Source: Halorussus vallis
Lineage (GTDB): Archaea > Halobacteriota > Halobacteria > Halobacteriales > Haladaptataceae
Assembly: GCF_024138165.1 (NCBI RefSeq)
Contig: NZ_CP100000.1
Coordinates: 1,736,001 to 1,800,000 of the forward strand
DNA: 64,000 bases
Reading direction: 5' to 3'
This document shows, one piece after another, positions 39,669 to 48,151 of the stretch. The translations under genes and the position numbers were made by a program. The notes under the pieces are model-generated. The model was given only the letters and a program-made list of their open reading frames with translations. It made no database searches and had not been told where the DNA came from. Position 1 is the stretch's first letter, and each line of letters opens with the position of its first letter.

Positions 39669-40484
39669 ATGTCCGAGGAGCACTCGGGGGAGTCGCCGCG
39701 CATCTTGAAGACCGTCTCGCGCGCGCTCCAGGTCGTCCGCGCGCTCGAAGAACTCGACGGGGCCACCGTCACCGAGGTGGCCGACCACCTCGACGTCTCG
39801 AAGAGCGCGGCGTACAACTACCTCATGACGCTCGAAGACCAGCGACTCGTGGTCAAGGAGGGCAACGACTACTCGCTGTCGCTCCAGTTCCTGATGCTCG
39901 GGGAGTACGTCCGCAACCAGAACGTCCTCTACGACACCGGTAAGGGCGAAATCGAGCGCCTCGCCGAGGAGACGGGCGAGTACGCCCACCTCGCGACCAT
40001 CCAGCACGGCCTCAGCGTCAACCTCTACAAGGTGAAAGGCGAGAAGGCGGTTGGCAGCGACTACCAGACCAGCAAACTCCAGAAGCCCGACTACCTCCAC
40101 TTCTCGGCGACCGGCAAGTCGATGCTGGCGTACCTCCCGCGCGAGCGCGTCGAGGAGATACTCGACCGCTACGGACTCGCCCGGAAGACCGAGAACACCA
40201 TCACCGACCGCGAGGAACTGTTCGACGAACTCGAACGGATTCGCGAGCGCGGCTACGCGTACAACGACGAAGAGGAGATAGAGGGGCTACAGGCCATCGG
40301 CGCGCCCATCCGCGACCGCGAGGGGTCGGTGCTCGGGGCGCTCAGCGTCTCCGGCCCGCTCCGCCGGATGAACGACCCCGACTACCACGACACCATCGTC
40401 GAGACGGTGACCAACGCCGCCAACGTCATCGAGGTCAACATCAACATGGCCGAAACCGACGACGACCTGCCGGACTTCGCCTGA
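39669..40484 (+). CDS. IclR-family transcriptional regulator
   Basis: A 271-residue regulator. The N-terminal winged helix is SPRILKTVSRALQVVRALEELDGATVTEVADHLDVSKSAAYNYLMTLEDQRLVVKEGNDYSLSL, and the C-terminal IclR effector domain includes GKGEIERLAEETGEYAHLATIQHG, FSATGKSMLAYLP and GLQAIGAPIRDREGSVLGALSVSGP. Regulators of this family commonly control catabolic genes and bind pathway intermediates. Its neighbours suggest it regulates the amidohydrolase and the divergent peptide-type importer, but no operator was identified. Confidence 0.88.
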   Translation: MSEEHSGESPRILKTVSRALQVVRALEELDGATVTEVADHLDVSKSAAYNYLMTLEDQRLVVKEGNDYSLSLQFLMLGEYVRNQNVLYDTGKGEIERLAEETGEYAHLATIQHGLSVNLYKVKGEKAVGSDYQTSKLQKPDYLHFSATGKSMLAYLPRERVEEILDRYGLARKTENTITDREELFDELERIRERGYAYNDEEEIEGLQAIGAPIRDREGSVLGALSVSGPLRRMNDPDYHDTIVETVTNAANVIEVNINMAETDDDLPDFA

Positions 40485-40753
40485 CGGTCGGTTCCCTCGA
40501 TTCTCCCCCTTTAGAGCGACGACGACTTCGGACCGACGGACGACGAGCGACGACAGTCGAGGAGAGAGTGAGAGACTGGGCGGGGAGCAGTATTACTCTC
40601 CAGGCGCAATATCGAGCAACACCGGTCGAGCGAACGGGGAGACGGTGACAAGCGACGACGAGACGCCCGCGGCGACCCGCGACTCTCGGTCGCCGCCGAC
40701 GGCCGTGTCAGGAACGCGAACGTTCAAGCGCCCCGGCGGAGAACGTAGCACAG

Positions 40754-41062
40754 ATGCCCACCGCCGCGTCGGAACCGCCGGTTTCGCGGATACGCCGAGC
40801 CCACGTGTTCGCGTACCTCTTCTTCCTGCAGGGCGGCGTCTTCGTCCTCGACAACGTCGCGTCGATGCTCGCCGACGGAGTGGTCGCGGCGACTGCCGCC
40901 GGCGCGTGTCTCGGACTGTTCGGCGTTCTCGCGGGCTTCCTCTCGCTGTTCAGACCCGAGGAGTACGGCGGCGGTACCGACCCAGCGTCTCGCGCGGTCC
41001 TCGCTCTCGCGACCGTCGCGACGGTCGCTTTCGCGTTCCTCGTCGTCAGCGCGCCGCAGTAG
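40754..41062 (+). CDS. Small three-helix membrane protein
   Basis: A 102-residue protein with three hydrophobic segments (AYLFFLQGGVFVLDNVASML, AAGACLGLFGVLAGFLSLF and AVLALATVATVAFAFLVVS) joined by short loops; a Pro-Glu-Glu-Tyr-Gly loop lies between the second and third. Family not recognised. It stands alone between the IclR gene and the ABC exporter. Confidence 0.6.
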   Translation: MPTAASEPPVSRIRRAHVFAYLFFLQGGVFVLDNVASMLADGVVAATAAGACLGLFGVLAGFLSLFRPEEYGGGTDPASRAVLALATVATVAFAFLVVSAPQ

Positions 41063-41181
41063 CGGCCGGAATCGGAGCGACAGCGAAGGAGGCGCGAGAG
41101 GCCCCGACCCGGCAGTGGTTGCCGGTTTTGTGCGAACGACGCACCAACGCCCTTAACGCCCCGACGCTCCTACGCCCGCCA

Positions 41182-42198
41182 ATGACTGCCGCCATCGAAG
41201 TCGAGGACTTGCGCAAGCGCTACGAGAACGTGCAGGCGCTCGACGGCGTCGACCTCACGGTGCCGGAGGGGAGCTTCTTCGGTCTGCTCGGCCCCAACGG
41301 CGCGGGCAAGACCACGTTCATCAACATCCTGGTCGGCCTCGTCCGGCGGTCCGGCGGCCGCGCGGCGGTGTTCGGCCACGACGTCGAAGACGACTACCGG
41401 CAGGCCCGGGACGCCATCGGCCTCGCGCCCCAGGAGTTCAACGTCGACCGGTTCTTCCCCATCCGGGAGGTCCTCCAGCACAAGGCGGGCTATCACGGAA
41501 TTCCCGCGGACGAGGCCGGCGAGCGCGCCGACGAAGTGCTCAGGCGCGTCGGCATATACGACAAGAGAGACACCCGTTTCGACTGGCTGTCGGGCGGGAT
41601 GAAACGGCGATTCGTGCTCGCGCGCGCGCTCATCACCGACCCCGACCTGCTTATCCTGGACGAGCCGACGGCGGGCGTCGACGTCCAACTCCGGCACGAG
41701 CTCTGGGAGCTCATCACCGAACTCAACGAGTCGGGAACCACCATCCTGCTCACGACCCACTACATCGAGGAGGCCGAGCGCCTCTGCGACGAGGTGGCCA
41801 TCCTCGACTCGGGCAGCGTCGTCACCGTCGCCACGCCCGAGGAACTGATGGACCGCGGCCCGGACAAGATTCGCGTCACGCTTCGCGACCCGCCCGCGAG
41901 CGCGCCGTCGCTCTCGCGCGGCGCGCTCGCGTCCGGCGCGGAGGACGCCCGGGTCGAGAGCGTCGAGATGGAAGGCGACCACCTGGTGGTCACCGCGACC
42001 AAGGGCGGACTGGTCGCGCCGAACCTCGTGCGCGAACTCGACCGCGAGGGCTACGAAATCGTCGACCTCGACATCTCGCGGACCTCGCTCGAAGAGGTGT
42101 TCGTCGAGATGACGCGGGCCGACGAGGGCGGCGAGGAGCGCGAGGGCGAAGCCGAGGACGGGACCGAAGCGGTCGCCACCGACGGAGGTGCGAGATGA
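41182..42198 (+). CDS. ABC transporter ATP-binding protein (ABC-2 exporter type)
   Basis: A 338-residue ATPase. Walker A is GPNGAGKTT near residue 38, the Q-loop sits in APQEFNVDRFF, the signature is LSGGMKRRFVLARAL and Walker B LLILDEPTAGVD, followed by the H-loop TTHYIEEAERL. The C-terminal 100 residues form the usual regulatory extension of DrrA/NodI-like exporters. It works with the permease whose ATG overlaps its stop codon. The exported compound is unknown; drugs, lipids or polysaccharides are typical for the family. Confidence 0.88.
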   Translation: MTAAIEVEDLRKRYENVQALDGVDLTVPEGSFFGLLGPNGAGKTTFINILVGLVRRSGGRAAVFGHDVEDDYRQARDAIGLAPQEFNVDRFFPIREVLQHKAGYHGIPADEAGERADEVLRRVGIYDKRDTRFDWLSGGMKRRFVLARALITDPDLLILDEPTAGVDVQLRHELWELITELNESGTTILLTTHYIEEAERLCDEVAILDSGSVVTVATPEELMDRGPDKIRVTLRDPPASAPSLSRGALASGAEDARVESVEMEGDHLVVTATKGGLVAPNLVRELDREGYEIVDLDISRTSLEEVFVEMTRADEGGEEREGEAEDGTEAVATDGGAR

Positions 42199-42980
42199 AC
42201 GTCGCCGCGGGCTGGACCGGCTTCAAGACCCTGACCAAGCGCGAGATTCTGCGGTTCATCCGGCGGCCGCGCAACACCTTCGTCCCGCCGTTCGTCACGA
42301 ACGTGCTGTACTTCTCGGTGTTCGGGGTCATCCTCGGCGACCGGGTCGGCGCCGTCAGCCTCGGAGGCGACCCCATCCCGTACATCCTGTTCATCCTGCC
42401 CGGCCTCGTGGTGCTCGGCGCCATCTCGAACGCCTTCGAGAACGCCTCGTTCTCCATCTTCCACGGCCGCTGGAACGAGTACATCGAGGAGACGCTGACC
42501 TCGCCGATGCCCTACTCCCGGATGGTCGCCGCCTACATCGTCGCGGGCGCGACCCGGGGACTGTTGGTCGGCAGTCTCATCGCGGTCATCGGCGCGTTCT
42601 TCACCGCGGTCACTGTCGCCCGGCCGTTCTACCTCGCGGCGTTCGCACTCGTCATCACGTTGCTGTTCTCGAGTTTCGGCGTGGTCGGCGGCCTCTGGGC
42701 CGACGACTGGGACAACCTGACGATGATGAACCAGTTCATCGTGCGCCCGATGGTGTTCTTCGGCGGCGTCTTCTACGCGGTCCGGGAACTCCCCTCGCCG
42801 TACCAGGAGCTCTCGCTGTTGAACCCGATGGTCTACATGGTCAACGGGGTCCGCTACGGCTTCCTCGGCGTCTCGGAGGTCGACCCGACGATCTCGCTCG
42901 CGGTGCTGTCGGCGCTGACCGCCGCCATCGTGGCGCTCGACGTCTACCTGTTCCAGCGCGGCTACGGCCTGACCGACTAG
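42195..42980 (+). CDS. ABC-2 type exporter permease
   Basis: A 261-residue membrane protein with six hydrophobic segments. NAFENASFSIFHGRWNEYIEETLTSPMPYSRMVAAYIVAGATRGL is the conserved ABC2_membrane region, and VRPMVFFGGVFYAVRELPSPYQELSLLNPMVYMVNGVRYG its C-terminal signature. It forms the channel for the ATPase encoded just upstream (ATGA overlap). Confidence 0.88.
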   Translation: MNVAAGWTGFKTLTKREILRFIRRPRNTFVPPFVTNVLYFSVFGVILGDRVGAVSLGGDPIPYILFILPGLVVLGAISNAFENASFSIFHGRWNEYIEETLTSPMPYSRMVAAYIVAGATRGLLVGSLIAVIGAFFTAVTVARPFYLAAFALVITLLFSSFGVVGGLWADDWDNLTMMNQFIVRPMVFFGGVFYAVRELPSPYQELSLLNPMVYMVNGVRYGFLGVSEVDPTISLAVLSALTAAIVALDVYLFQRGYGLTD

Positions 42981-42998
42981 TCGCGCGCTCGGACGGCG

Positions 42999-43180
42999 CA
43001 CCGATTTGCGCGGCTGATTCTCGACGCCAGCGTGGGACGGCGAGCCGATTCTACGAGAACTACGGCTTCGAGTTAGAACGGTGCGTCGACGTCGAGGCGT
43101 TCGGCGAGCGGTTCGACCTCGCACTGCACCGAGAACGGAAGGACGACCGACGACGCTCCGGCGTGCCGCGATGTCGGGAG
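42999..43180 (+). pseudogene. Remnant of a GNAT acetyltransferase gene
   Basis: In one frame RFARLILDASVG is visible, and after a one-base frameshift TASRFYENYGFELERCVDVE continues. Together these match the C-terminal part of GNAT N-acetyltransferases ('L.LDAS....A..FYE..GFE'). The N-terminal and acetyl-CoA-binding parts are missing, and no start codon fits. It therefore appears to be a truncated, frameshifted remnant. It lies between the ABC exporter and the end of the PTS operon. Confidence 0.6.
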
Positions 43181-43184
43181 CGAG

Positions 43185-43652
43185 TCACTTCAGCAGACCG
43201 CGGAGGCGACCGAACACGCCCACCTCCGCGGGGCCGTCCGCCTCGCCATCGTCCGTCTCATCGTCGTTTGCTCCTTCGGTATCCGGCGCGTCGTCGGTCA
43301 CCGTCTCGTCCGACTCGTCGTGAGGGCGAACGGTTTCGCCCTCGCCCGCTTCGGCCAGCGCGATGGCGCGCTCGACCAGCGCCTCGGGGTCGGAGACGGC
43401 CTCGCGGACCGGCACGGCGACCGTCGGGAGGTCCGCGAACCGGCGCTCGTCGACGCGGACGTCGGCGGCGACGATGGCGGCGTCGGCCCGTTCGAGGTCG
43501 GCGGCCGCGAGTTCGTTCTCCGTACCCATCGCGCCCTGGACCTCGACCTCGATGTCGTGGCCAGCCGCGGTCGCGGCGCGTTCGAGCGACTCCGCGCCCA
43601 TCTGACTGTGGGCGATGCCGGTCGGACACGCGGTCACTGCGACGAGGTTCAT
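43185..43652 (-). CDS. ptfB: PTS fructose-specific EIIB component
   Basis: A 155-residue protein. MNLVAVTACPTGIAHSQMGAESLERAA contains the phosphorylated Cys of EIIB-fructose. The domain covers about 100 residues, followed by an acidic, disordered tail that is unusual for bacterial EIIB but common as a haloarchaeal extension. It accepts phosphate from EIIA and passes it to fructose during import through EIIC. It is the last gene of the five-gene PTS unit and overlaps the EI gene by four bases. The gene symbol follows Haloferax volcanii, which has the same gene order. Confidence 0.88.
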   Translation of the reverse strand: MNLVAVTACPTGIAHSQMGAESLERAATAAGHDIEVEVQGAMGTENELAAADLERADAAIVAADVRVDERRFADLPTVAVPVREAVSDPEALVERAIALAEAGEGETVRPHDESDETVTDDAPDTEGANDDETDDGEADGPAEVGVFGRLRGLLK

Positions 43653-45286
43653 CGTCCCTCCGTGAGCAGCGCGGTCACTTCATCGTTCGTACTCGCCGCG
43701 GCGGCGGCCGCCGCGCGCGCGGCGGCCGCCTCGCGGTCGAGGCCGTCGAGTCGCCGCTTCACCGCCGGGACGGCGTCCGGGGCGACGCTCATCTCGGTCA
43801 CGCCGAACCCCGCCAGCAGCGCCGCCAGTTCGGGGTCGGCCGCCATCTCCCCGCAGCACCGAACGGGCACCCCCGCTTCGGTCGCCGCCGTCACCGCCCG
43901 CTCGATGGCCCGGAGGACGGCCGGTTCTGTCGGGGAGACGTCGGCGTCGCGTTCGACCCCGAGCACGTACCGGGCGAGGTCGTTGGTGCCGAGCGAGAGC
44001 GACGAGACGCGGGCCGCAAGGTCGGCCGCGAGTTCGACCGCGGCGGGCGTCTCGACCATCGCGGCGAGGCGCGGCCGAGCGTGCGGGACGCCGGCGTCGG
44101 TGAGGTCGGCGACGACCGCGTTCAGGCGGTCGCGAACCGCGGTCACCTGTGACGTCCGGGTCACGTGCGGGAGCACCACCGAGAGTTCGCCGTCCGCCCG
44201 CCCGGCGGCGCGGCAGGCGGCCCGGAGTTGCGTCGCCAGCAACTCGGGCGTGTCGAGCGACCGCGCGACGCCGCGGGGACCGTCGCCCTCGAGCAGTGGC
44301 TTGTCGCCGCCGAAGTCGAACGTGCGGACGGCGACGCGGTCGTCGGGGAACGCCGCGAGCGCCCGGGCGTACGCCGCGGCCTGCTCGTCCTCGTCGGGAA
44401 TCCGGCCGAGTCGGAACGCGAGCACCTCGCTCCGGAACAGTCCGACGCCGTCGGCGCCGCGTTCGTCCGCCGTCTCGGCCTCCCGGCCCGACCCGACGTT
44501 CGCCGTCACCGCCAGCGTCGCCCCGTCGCGCGTTTTCGGCGGTTCGGGGACCGCCTCGGGGGGGTCGGGGGCGAGACGGTCCGGGTCGGGGTCGACCGTC
44601 ACTCGACCCTCGGTGGCGTTCACCGCGACCCTGGTGGCCGTCTCGACGGCTTCCAGGCCGTCGCCCACCCCGACCACGGTCGGGACGCCCCGCGACCGGG
44701 CGACGATGGCGGCGTGGCCGATGGGACTGCCCGCGACGCTGGCCGCGCCCGCGACCCGCTCGGGGTCGAGTCGAACCGCCTCCCGGGGCGTCAGTCGCTC
44801 GGCGATCACCACCGCGCCGTCGGGGGCGTCCTCGACCGACCGGTTCCGCCCGCCGACGAGTTCGGCGAGGAGGCGCTCGCGAACGTCTCGCAGGTCGTCC
44901 GCGCGGGCCGCGGTGCGTCCCCCGCGCTCCTCGAACTCGTCTATCCACGCGCCGAACGCGCGGCGGACCGCGCGTTCGGCCGGTGCGCCCGCGTCGAGGG
45001 CCTCCTCGACGCGTTCTTCGAACGCGGGGTCCGACAGCAACACCTCGTGGGTGGCCAGCACCTCCGCGCCGGCGTCGCCGACCGTGGCCGACGCGAACTC
45101 GCGCTCGGTGCGGAGCGATTCGACCGCGCGCGAGCGTGCGCGGTCGAATCGCTCGCGTTCCACCTCCGGGGACCGGTCGGCGTCGGGCGAGGGAGTCGCC
45201 GCCTCGGTCGGGGCGGCCCGTCCGAGCCAGAACGCCGGCCCGACAGCGACGCCCGACCCGACCCCGTCGCCGCGGAGACCGGTCAC
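43649..45286 (-). CDS. ptsI: PTS enzyme I (phosphoenolpyruvate-protein phosphotransferase)
   Basis: A 545-residue enzyme I. The phosphorylated His lies in GSPIGHAAIVARSRGVPTVVG (usually GGxxSHxAI). The C-terminal PEP-binding barrel has GADGVGLFRSEVLAF (Glu and Arg ligands), RVAVRTFDFGGDKPLL, VVLPHVTRTSQV and LSLGTNDLARYVLGVERD, all diagnostic. The enzyme transfers phosphate from PEP to HPr. It overlaps the HPr gene upstream (ATGA) and the EIIB gene downstream. Confidence 0.9.
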   Translation of the reverse strand: MTGLRGDGVGSGVAVGPAFWLGRAAPTEAATPSPDADRSPEVERERFDRARSRAVESLRTEREFASATVGDAGAEVLATHEVLLSDPAFEERVEEALDAGAPAERAVRRAFGAWIDEFEERGGRTAARADDLRDVRERLLAELVGGRNRSVEDAPDGAVVIAERLTPREAVRLDPERVAGAASVAGSPIGHAAIVARSRGVPTVVGVGDGLEAVETATRVAVNATEGRVTVDPDPDRLAPDPPEAVPEPPKTRDGATLAVTANVGSGREAETADERGADGVGLFRSEVLAFRLGRIPDEDEQAAAYARALAAFPDDRVAVRTFDFGGDKPLLEGDGPRGVARSLDTPELLATQLRAACRAAGRADGELSVVLPHVTRTSQVTAVRDRLNAVVADLTDAGVPHARPRLAAMVETPAAVELAADLAARVSSLSLGTNDLARYVLGVERDADVSPTEPAVLRAIERAVTAATEAGVPVRCCGEMAADPELAALLAGFGVTEMSVAPDAVPAVKRRLDGLDREAAAARAAAAAAASTNDEVTALLTEGR

Positions 45287-45609
45287 GGTTCGTCCCCCTT
45301 CGACAGCGCGGCGGCGACCGCCTCGACGGCCGCCGCGGCGTCGGGTCCGGTCGCGCTCACCGCCACCTCGTCGCCGCGGGCGGCGCCGAGCGCGGTGAGT
45401 TCGAGGAGGCTGGCGGCCCGGGCCGACTCCTCGCCGAACGCGACGGTCACGTCGGCGTCGAACTCGGCGGTGGTCGTGACGACGTCCCGGGCCGGACGGG
45501 CGTGGAGACCGGCGTCCCGTTCGACGACGACCCTGCGGTCGACCGTCTCGCGGCCGTCGGTCGCGTCGGGGGCGTCCGTCGCCGGCCGGTCGTCGCGGCG
45601 GTCGGTCAC
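45283..45609 (-). CDS. ptsH1: PTS phosphocarrier HPr
   Basis: A 108-residue HPr from a GTG start that overlaps the EIIA stop (GTGA). The active-site His is in ERDAGLHARPARDVV, matching the HPr consensus GLHARPA. SARAASLLELTALGAARGDEVAVSATGPDAAAAVEA is the conserved C-terminal half. An acidic 25-residue N-terminal extension precedes the domain. No Ser46-type regulatory kinase is expected in archaea. It carries phosphate from EI to EIIA. Confidence 0.88.
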   Translation of the reverse strand: MTDRRDDRPATDAPDATDGRETVDRRVVVERDAGLHARPARDVVTTTAEFDADVTVAFGEESARAASLLELTALGAARGDEVAVSATGPDAAAAVEAVAAALSKGDEP

Positions 45610-46070
45610 GACATCGCCTCCCGGACGGCGTCCACGACCGTCCGCTCGGAGCGTGCGTCGGCGAGTCGCGCGCGGAAGTTGGGGTCCACGAGCGACCGCG
45701 AGAGGCGACTCAGCGTCGAGAGGTGGTCGGCGTCGCCGTCCGCGGGGACGAGCAGACAGAACAGGAGCGTCGCGGGGTCGCCGTCGGGCGCGCCGAAGTC
45801 GACGCCGCGGTCCGACCGCGCGAACGACACCGTCGGCCGCGCGACGGCGGCCGTCCGCGCGTGCGGAATCGCCACCCCGTTCCCCATCCCGGTCGGGGCC
45901 GACGACTCCCGGTCGAGCAGCGCGGCCCTCGCCGCGTCGCGGTCGGTAACGCGGCCGGCGTCGACCGCGAGGTCGAGGAGGAAGTCGATGCAGGCCCGCC
46001 GCTCCGCGGGCGGTTCGGCCAGCGTGACGAGGTCGGGGGTGAGGAGATGTTCCGAGCCCATTGCAGTCAC
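45606..46070 (-). CDS. ptfA: PTS fructose-specific EIIA component
   Basis: A 154-residue EIIA of the fructose/mannitol (PtsN-like) type. The phosphorylated His is in GMGNGVAIPHARTAAV, and LLFCLLVPADGDADHLSTLSRLSRSLVDPNFR is the conserved C-terminal part. It takes phosphate from HPr and passes it to EIIB. Its ATG overlaps the EIIC stop by four bases. Bacterial FruA proteins often fuse A, B and C domains; here they are separate, as in Haloferax. Confidence 0.88.
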   Translation of the reverse strand: MTAMGSEHLLTPDLVTLAEPPAERRACIDFLLDLAVDAGRVTDRDAARAALLDRESSAPTGMGNGVAIPHARTAAVARPTVSFARSDRGVDFGAPDGDPATLLFCLLVPADGDADHLSTLSRLSRSLVDPNFRARLADARSERTVVDAVREAMS

Positions 46071-47167
46071 TCTCCCGGGGCCGTTCCATCGGTATCAACC
46101 CTCGGTCTTCGGAGCGTCGCGACCGTCGCGGTGACGGCCGCGCCGAGCGCGACGCATCCGAGGAATCCGACGGGTTCGTTCGACAGCGGCACCACGAGGA
46201 CGCCGCCGTGGGGCGCGGGCATGGTGACGCCCAGGCCCATCGAAGCGGCGCCGCCGACCACGCTCCCGAGGACGCACGCCAGCGTCGTCCGACTCGTTCC
46301 CCCGGTCGTGTACGCCAGCGCGCCCTCGGTCACGAACGAGAGGCCGCCGACCACCGCGGTCTTGGCCTGGTCGCGGTCGGCGTCCGGGTACCGGCCGGGC
46401 GAGAGCGCGTGGGAGGCCGCGAGGCCGAGCGGCGGCGTCATCCCGGCTACCATCACCGCGGCCATGGGTCTGAACAGCAGTTCCGGCAGAAGTCCGACCG
46501 CGAACACGTAGGCGACCTTGTTGAGGGGCCCACCCATGTCGGCGGCCATCATCGCGCCGAGGAGGCCGCCGAACGCGACCATGACCGGCAGCGACGCCTC
46601 TCGGAGGAGAAACTCCACGTAGTTCGTCGTCAGCGCGAGCGGAACCCCGAGGACCAAGACGACCGGCGCGAGGACGGCGGTGACCGTCACTGGCAACACG
46701 AGCACCGGCAACAGCGGTTCGACGGTGGCCGGAACGTCGATGCGCTTCGCGAAGTTCACCGCGACGCCCGCGAGCAACCCCACGATGAGCGCACCGAGGT
46801 AGCCCGCCTGGGCGTCGCCGGTGTTCACTCCGAACAGGACCGCTGTCGTCTGGACGAGGCGGGCGTCCTGGACGAGTGCGGCGAGCACGAACCCCGGCGC
46901 GAGGCCAGGCCGGTCGGCCACGCCGTACGCGACGAATCCGCCCAGCACCGGGACCATGGCGCTGAGCGCGATAGAACCGACGGTGACGAGGTACCACGGC
47001 AGCGTGCCGAGGTTCCCGCCGATGGTCGTGGAGGCGCCGAGCGTGTACCCCGCCGCCTGGAAGACGCCGGCCACGGTGACGAACGGAATCATGTAGGTGA
47101 CGCCCGTCATGAGATCGGCGCGCACGCGGCCGAGCGCCCCGCGTTCGTCGGCCAGTCCATCCTCCAT
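46067..47167 (-). CDS. ptfC: PTS fructose-specific EIIC permease
   Basis: A 366-residue membrane permease with about nine hydrophobic segments. LMTGVTYMIPFVTVAGVFQAAGY opens the domain, NPxx-type loops are seen in ALTTNYVEF, and GGLLGAMMAADMGGPLNKVAYVFA is the family signature for the sugar-binding region. It imports and phosphorylates fructose to fructose 1-phosphate with EIIB. I favour the ATG at 47167; the one at 47182 lies only 17 bases from a TTTTTAA box and would precede the likely transcript start. Two GAACGTT repeats lie just upstream. Confidence 0.88.
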   Translation of the reverse strand: MEDGLADERGALGRVRADLMTGVTYMIPFVTVAGVFQAAGYTLGASTTIGGNLGTLPWYLVTVGSIALSAMVPVLGGFVAYGVADRPGLAPGFVLAALVQDARLVQTTAVLFGVNTGDAQAGYLGALIVGLLAGVAVNFAKRIDVPATVEPLLPVLVLPVTVTAVLAPVVLVLGVPLALTTNYVEFLLREASLPVMVAFGGLLGAMMAADMGGPLNKVAYVFAVGLLPELLFRPMAAVMVAGMTPPLGLAASHALSPGRYPDADRDQAKTAVVGGLSFVTEGALAYTTGGTSRTTLACVLGSVVGGAASMGLGVTMPAPHGGVLVVPLSNEPVGFLGCVALGAAVTATVATLRRPRVDTDGTAPGE

Positions 47168-47190
47168 GGTATACTCCCACATGTACGAAC

Positions 47191-47217
47191 GAACGTTAAA
47201 AATGTTTTCTGAACGTT
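47191..47217. promoter_or_regulatory. Direct repeats GAACGTT in the ptfC promoter
   Basis: GAACGTT at 47191-47197 and again at 47211-47217, exactly 20 bp (two helical turns) apart, on either side of the likely TATA element. The related AACGTTC is found upstream of the CUT1 sugar-binding protein gene. Confidence 0.4.
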
Positions 47218-47242
47218 TTCGTTTCTGACCGAAATTACCCGT

Positions 47243-48151
47243 TCAGTGGGACTGGACCGGCAGTCGCCGAGCGTCCTCGCAGACGTCCGAGAGCGACGGC
47301 ACCGTCGTCCCCGGCGCCTCGACCGCGCGGGCGGCGACCGCCACGCCGTACCTGAGCGTCGCCCGCGGCGAGTGACCCTCCGCGAACCCCGTCAGCACGC
47401 CGGCCAGCAGCGCGTCGCCCGCTCCGGCGGTGTCGACCACGTCCGCGTCGGGCGCGGGAACGTACAGAACGTCGTCCCCCGCGGCCAGCACCGCGCCGTC
47501 GGAGCCGAGCGACGCGACTACTCGGTCGAAGCCTTCCGACCCGAGTCGGCGGGCGGCCGCACAGCACTCCTCGACGGTGTCGGTCGGCATCCCCGTCGCG
47601 GTCGCCAGTTCGGCCCGGTTCGGCTTGCAGAGCGCGTAGGGCACCCTGAGCCGGTCGAGGAGCGTCCCCTGGAGGTCGACGACCGTGTCCCAGTCGCCCG
47701 CCGACGCGATGCGGTCGACCGTCGCGGCCCCGAGGCCGGGGGGCAGACTCCCGGCGATGACGACCGTGTCCGGGTCGTACGCGCGTATCTTCTCGACGAT
47801 GACCCGGACGCTTCGACGCTTGACCCGGTGGCCCGACTGGTTTATCTTGTACTCTCCGTCCGGCGAGAGGATGGTCGTGTTGAGCCGGGTGCAACCGGAC
47901 ATCTCCACGAAGTCGTGGCATATCTTCGTCCGGGAGAGTTGGCGCTCGACGAAGTCGCCGAACAGGCCGCCGACGAGTCCGGTGGTGACCGTCTCGACGG
48001 CGAGGGCGTCGAGGTACTTCGAGACGTTGATGCCCTTGCCGCCCGCGTCGTACTGGTCGATGCCGGCGCGGTTCACCGCGTCGGCTTCGAGCGGGCCGTC
48101 GAGTTTGATGGTGTGGTCGACCGCGGGGTTCAGCGTGACCGTCAGAATCAT
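47243..48151 (-). CDS. pfkB: 1-phosphofructokinase (PfkB family)
   Basis: A 302-residue ribokinase-fold kinase. MILTVTLNPAVDHTIKLDGPLEADAVNR is the typical FruK/PfkB start; GGKGINVSKYLDAL is the N-terminal signature and VVDTAGAGDALLAGVLTGF the C-terminal one with the catalytic Asp. The enzyme phosphorylates fructose 1-phosphate, the product of the PTS, to fructose 1,6-bisphosphate. It overlaps glpR by four bases and lies directly upstream of the PTS genes, matching the organisation shown to control fructose use in Haloferax volcanii. Confidence 0.9.
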   Translation of the reverse strand: MILTVTLNPAVDHTIKLDGPLEADAVNRAGIDQYDAGGKGINVSKYLDALAVETVTTGLVGGLFGDFVERQLSRTKICHDFVEMSGCTRLNTTILSPDGEYKINQSGHRVKRRSVRVIVEKIRAYDPDTVVIAGSLPPGLGAATVDRIASAGDWDTVVDLQGTLLDRLRVPYALCKPNRAELATATGMPTDTVEECCAAARRLGSEGFDRVVASLGSDGAVLAAGDDVLYVPAPDADVVDTAGAGDALLAGVLTGFAEGHSPRATLRYGVAVAARAVEAPGTTVPSLSDVCEDARRLPVQSH

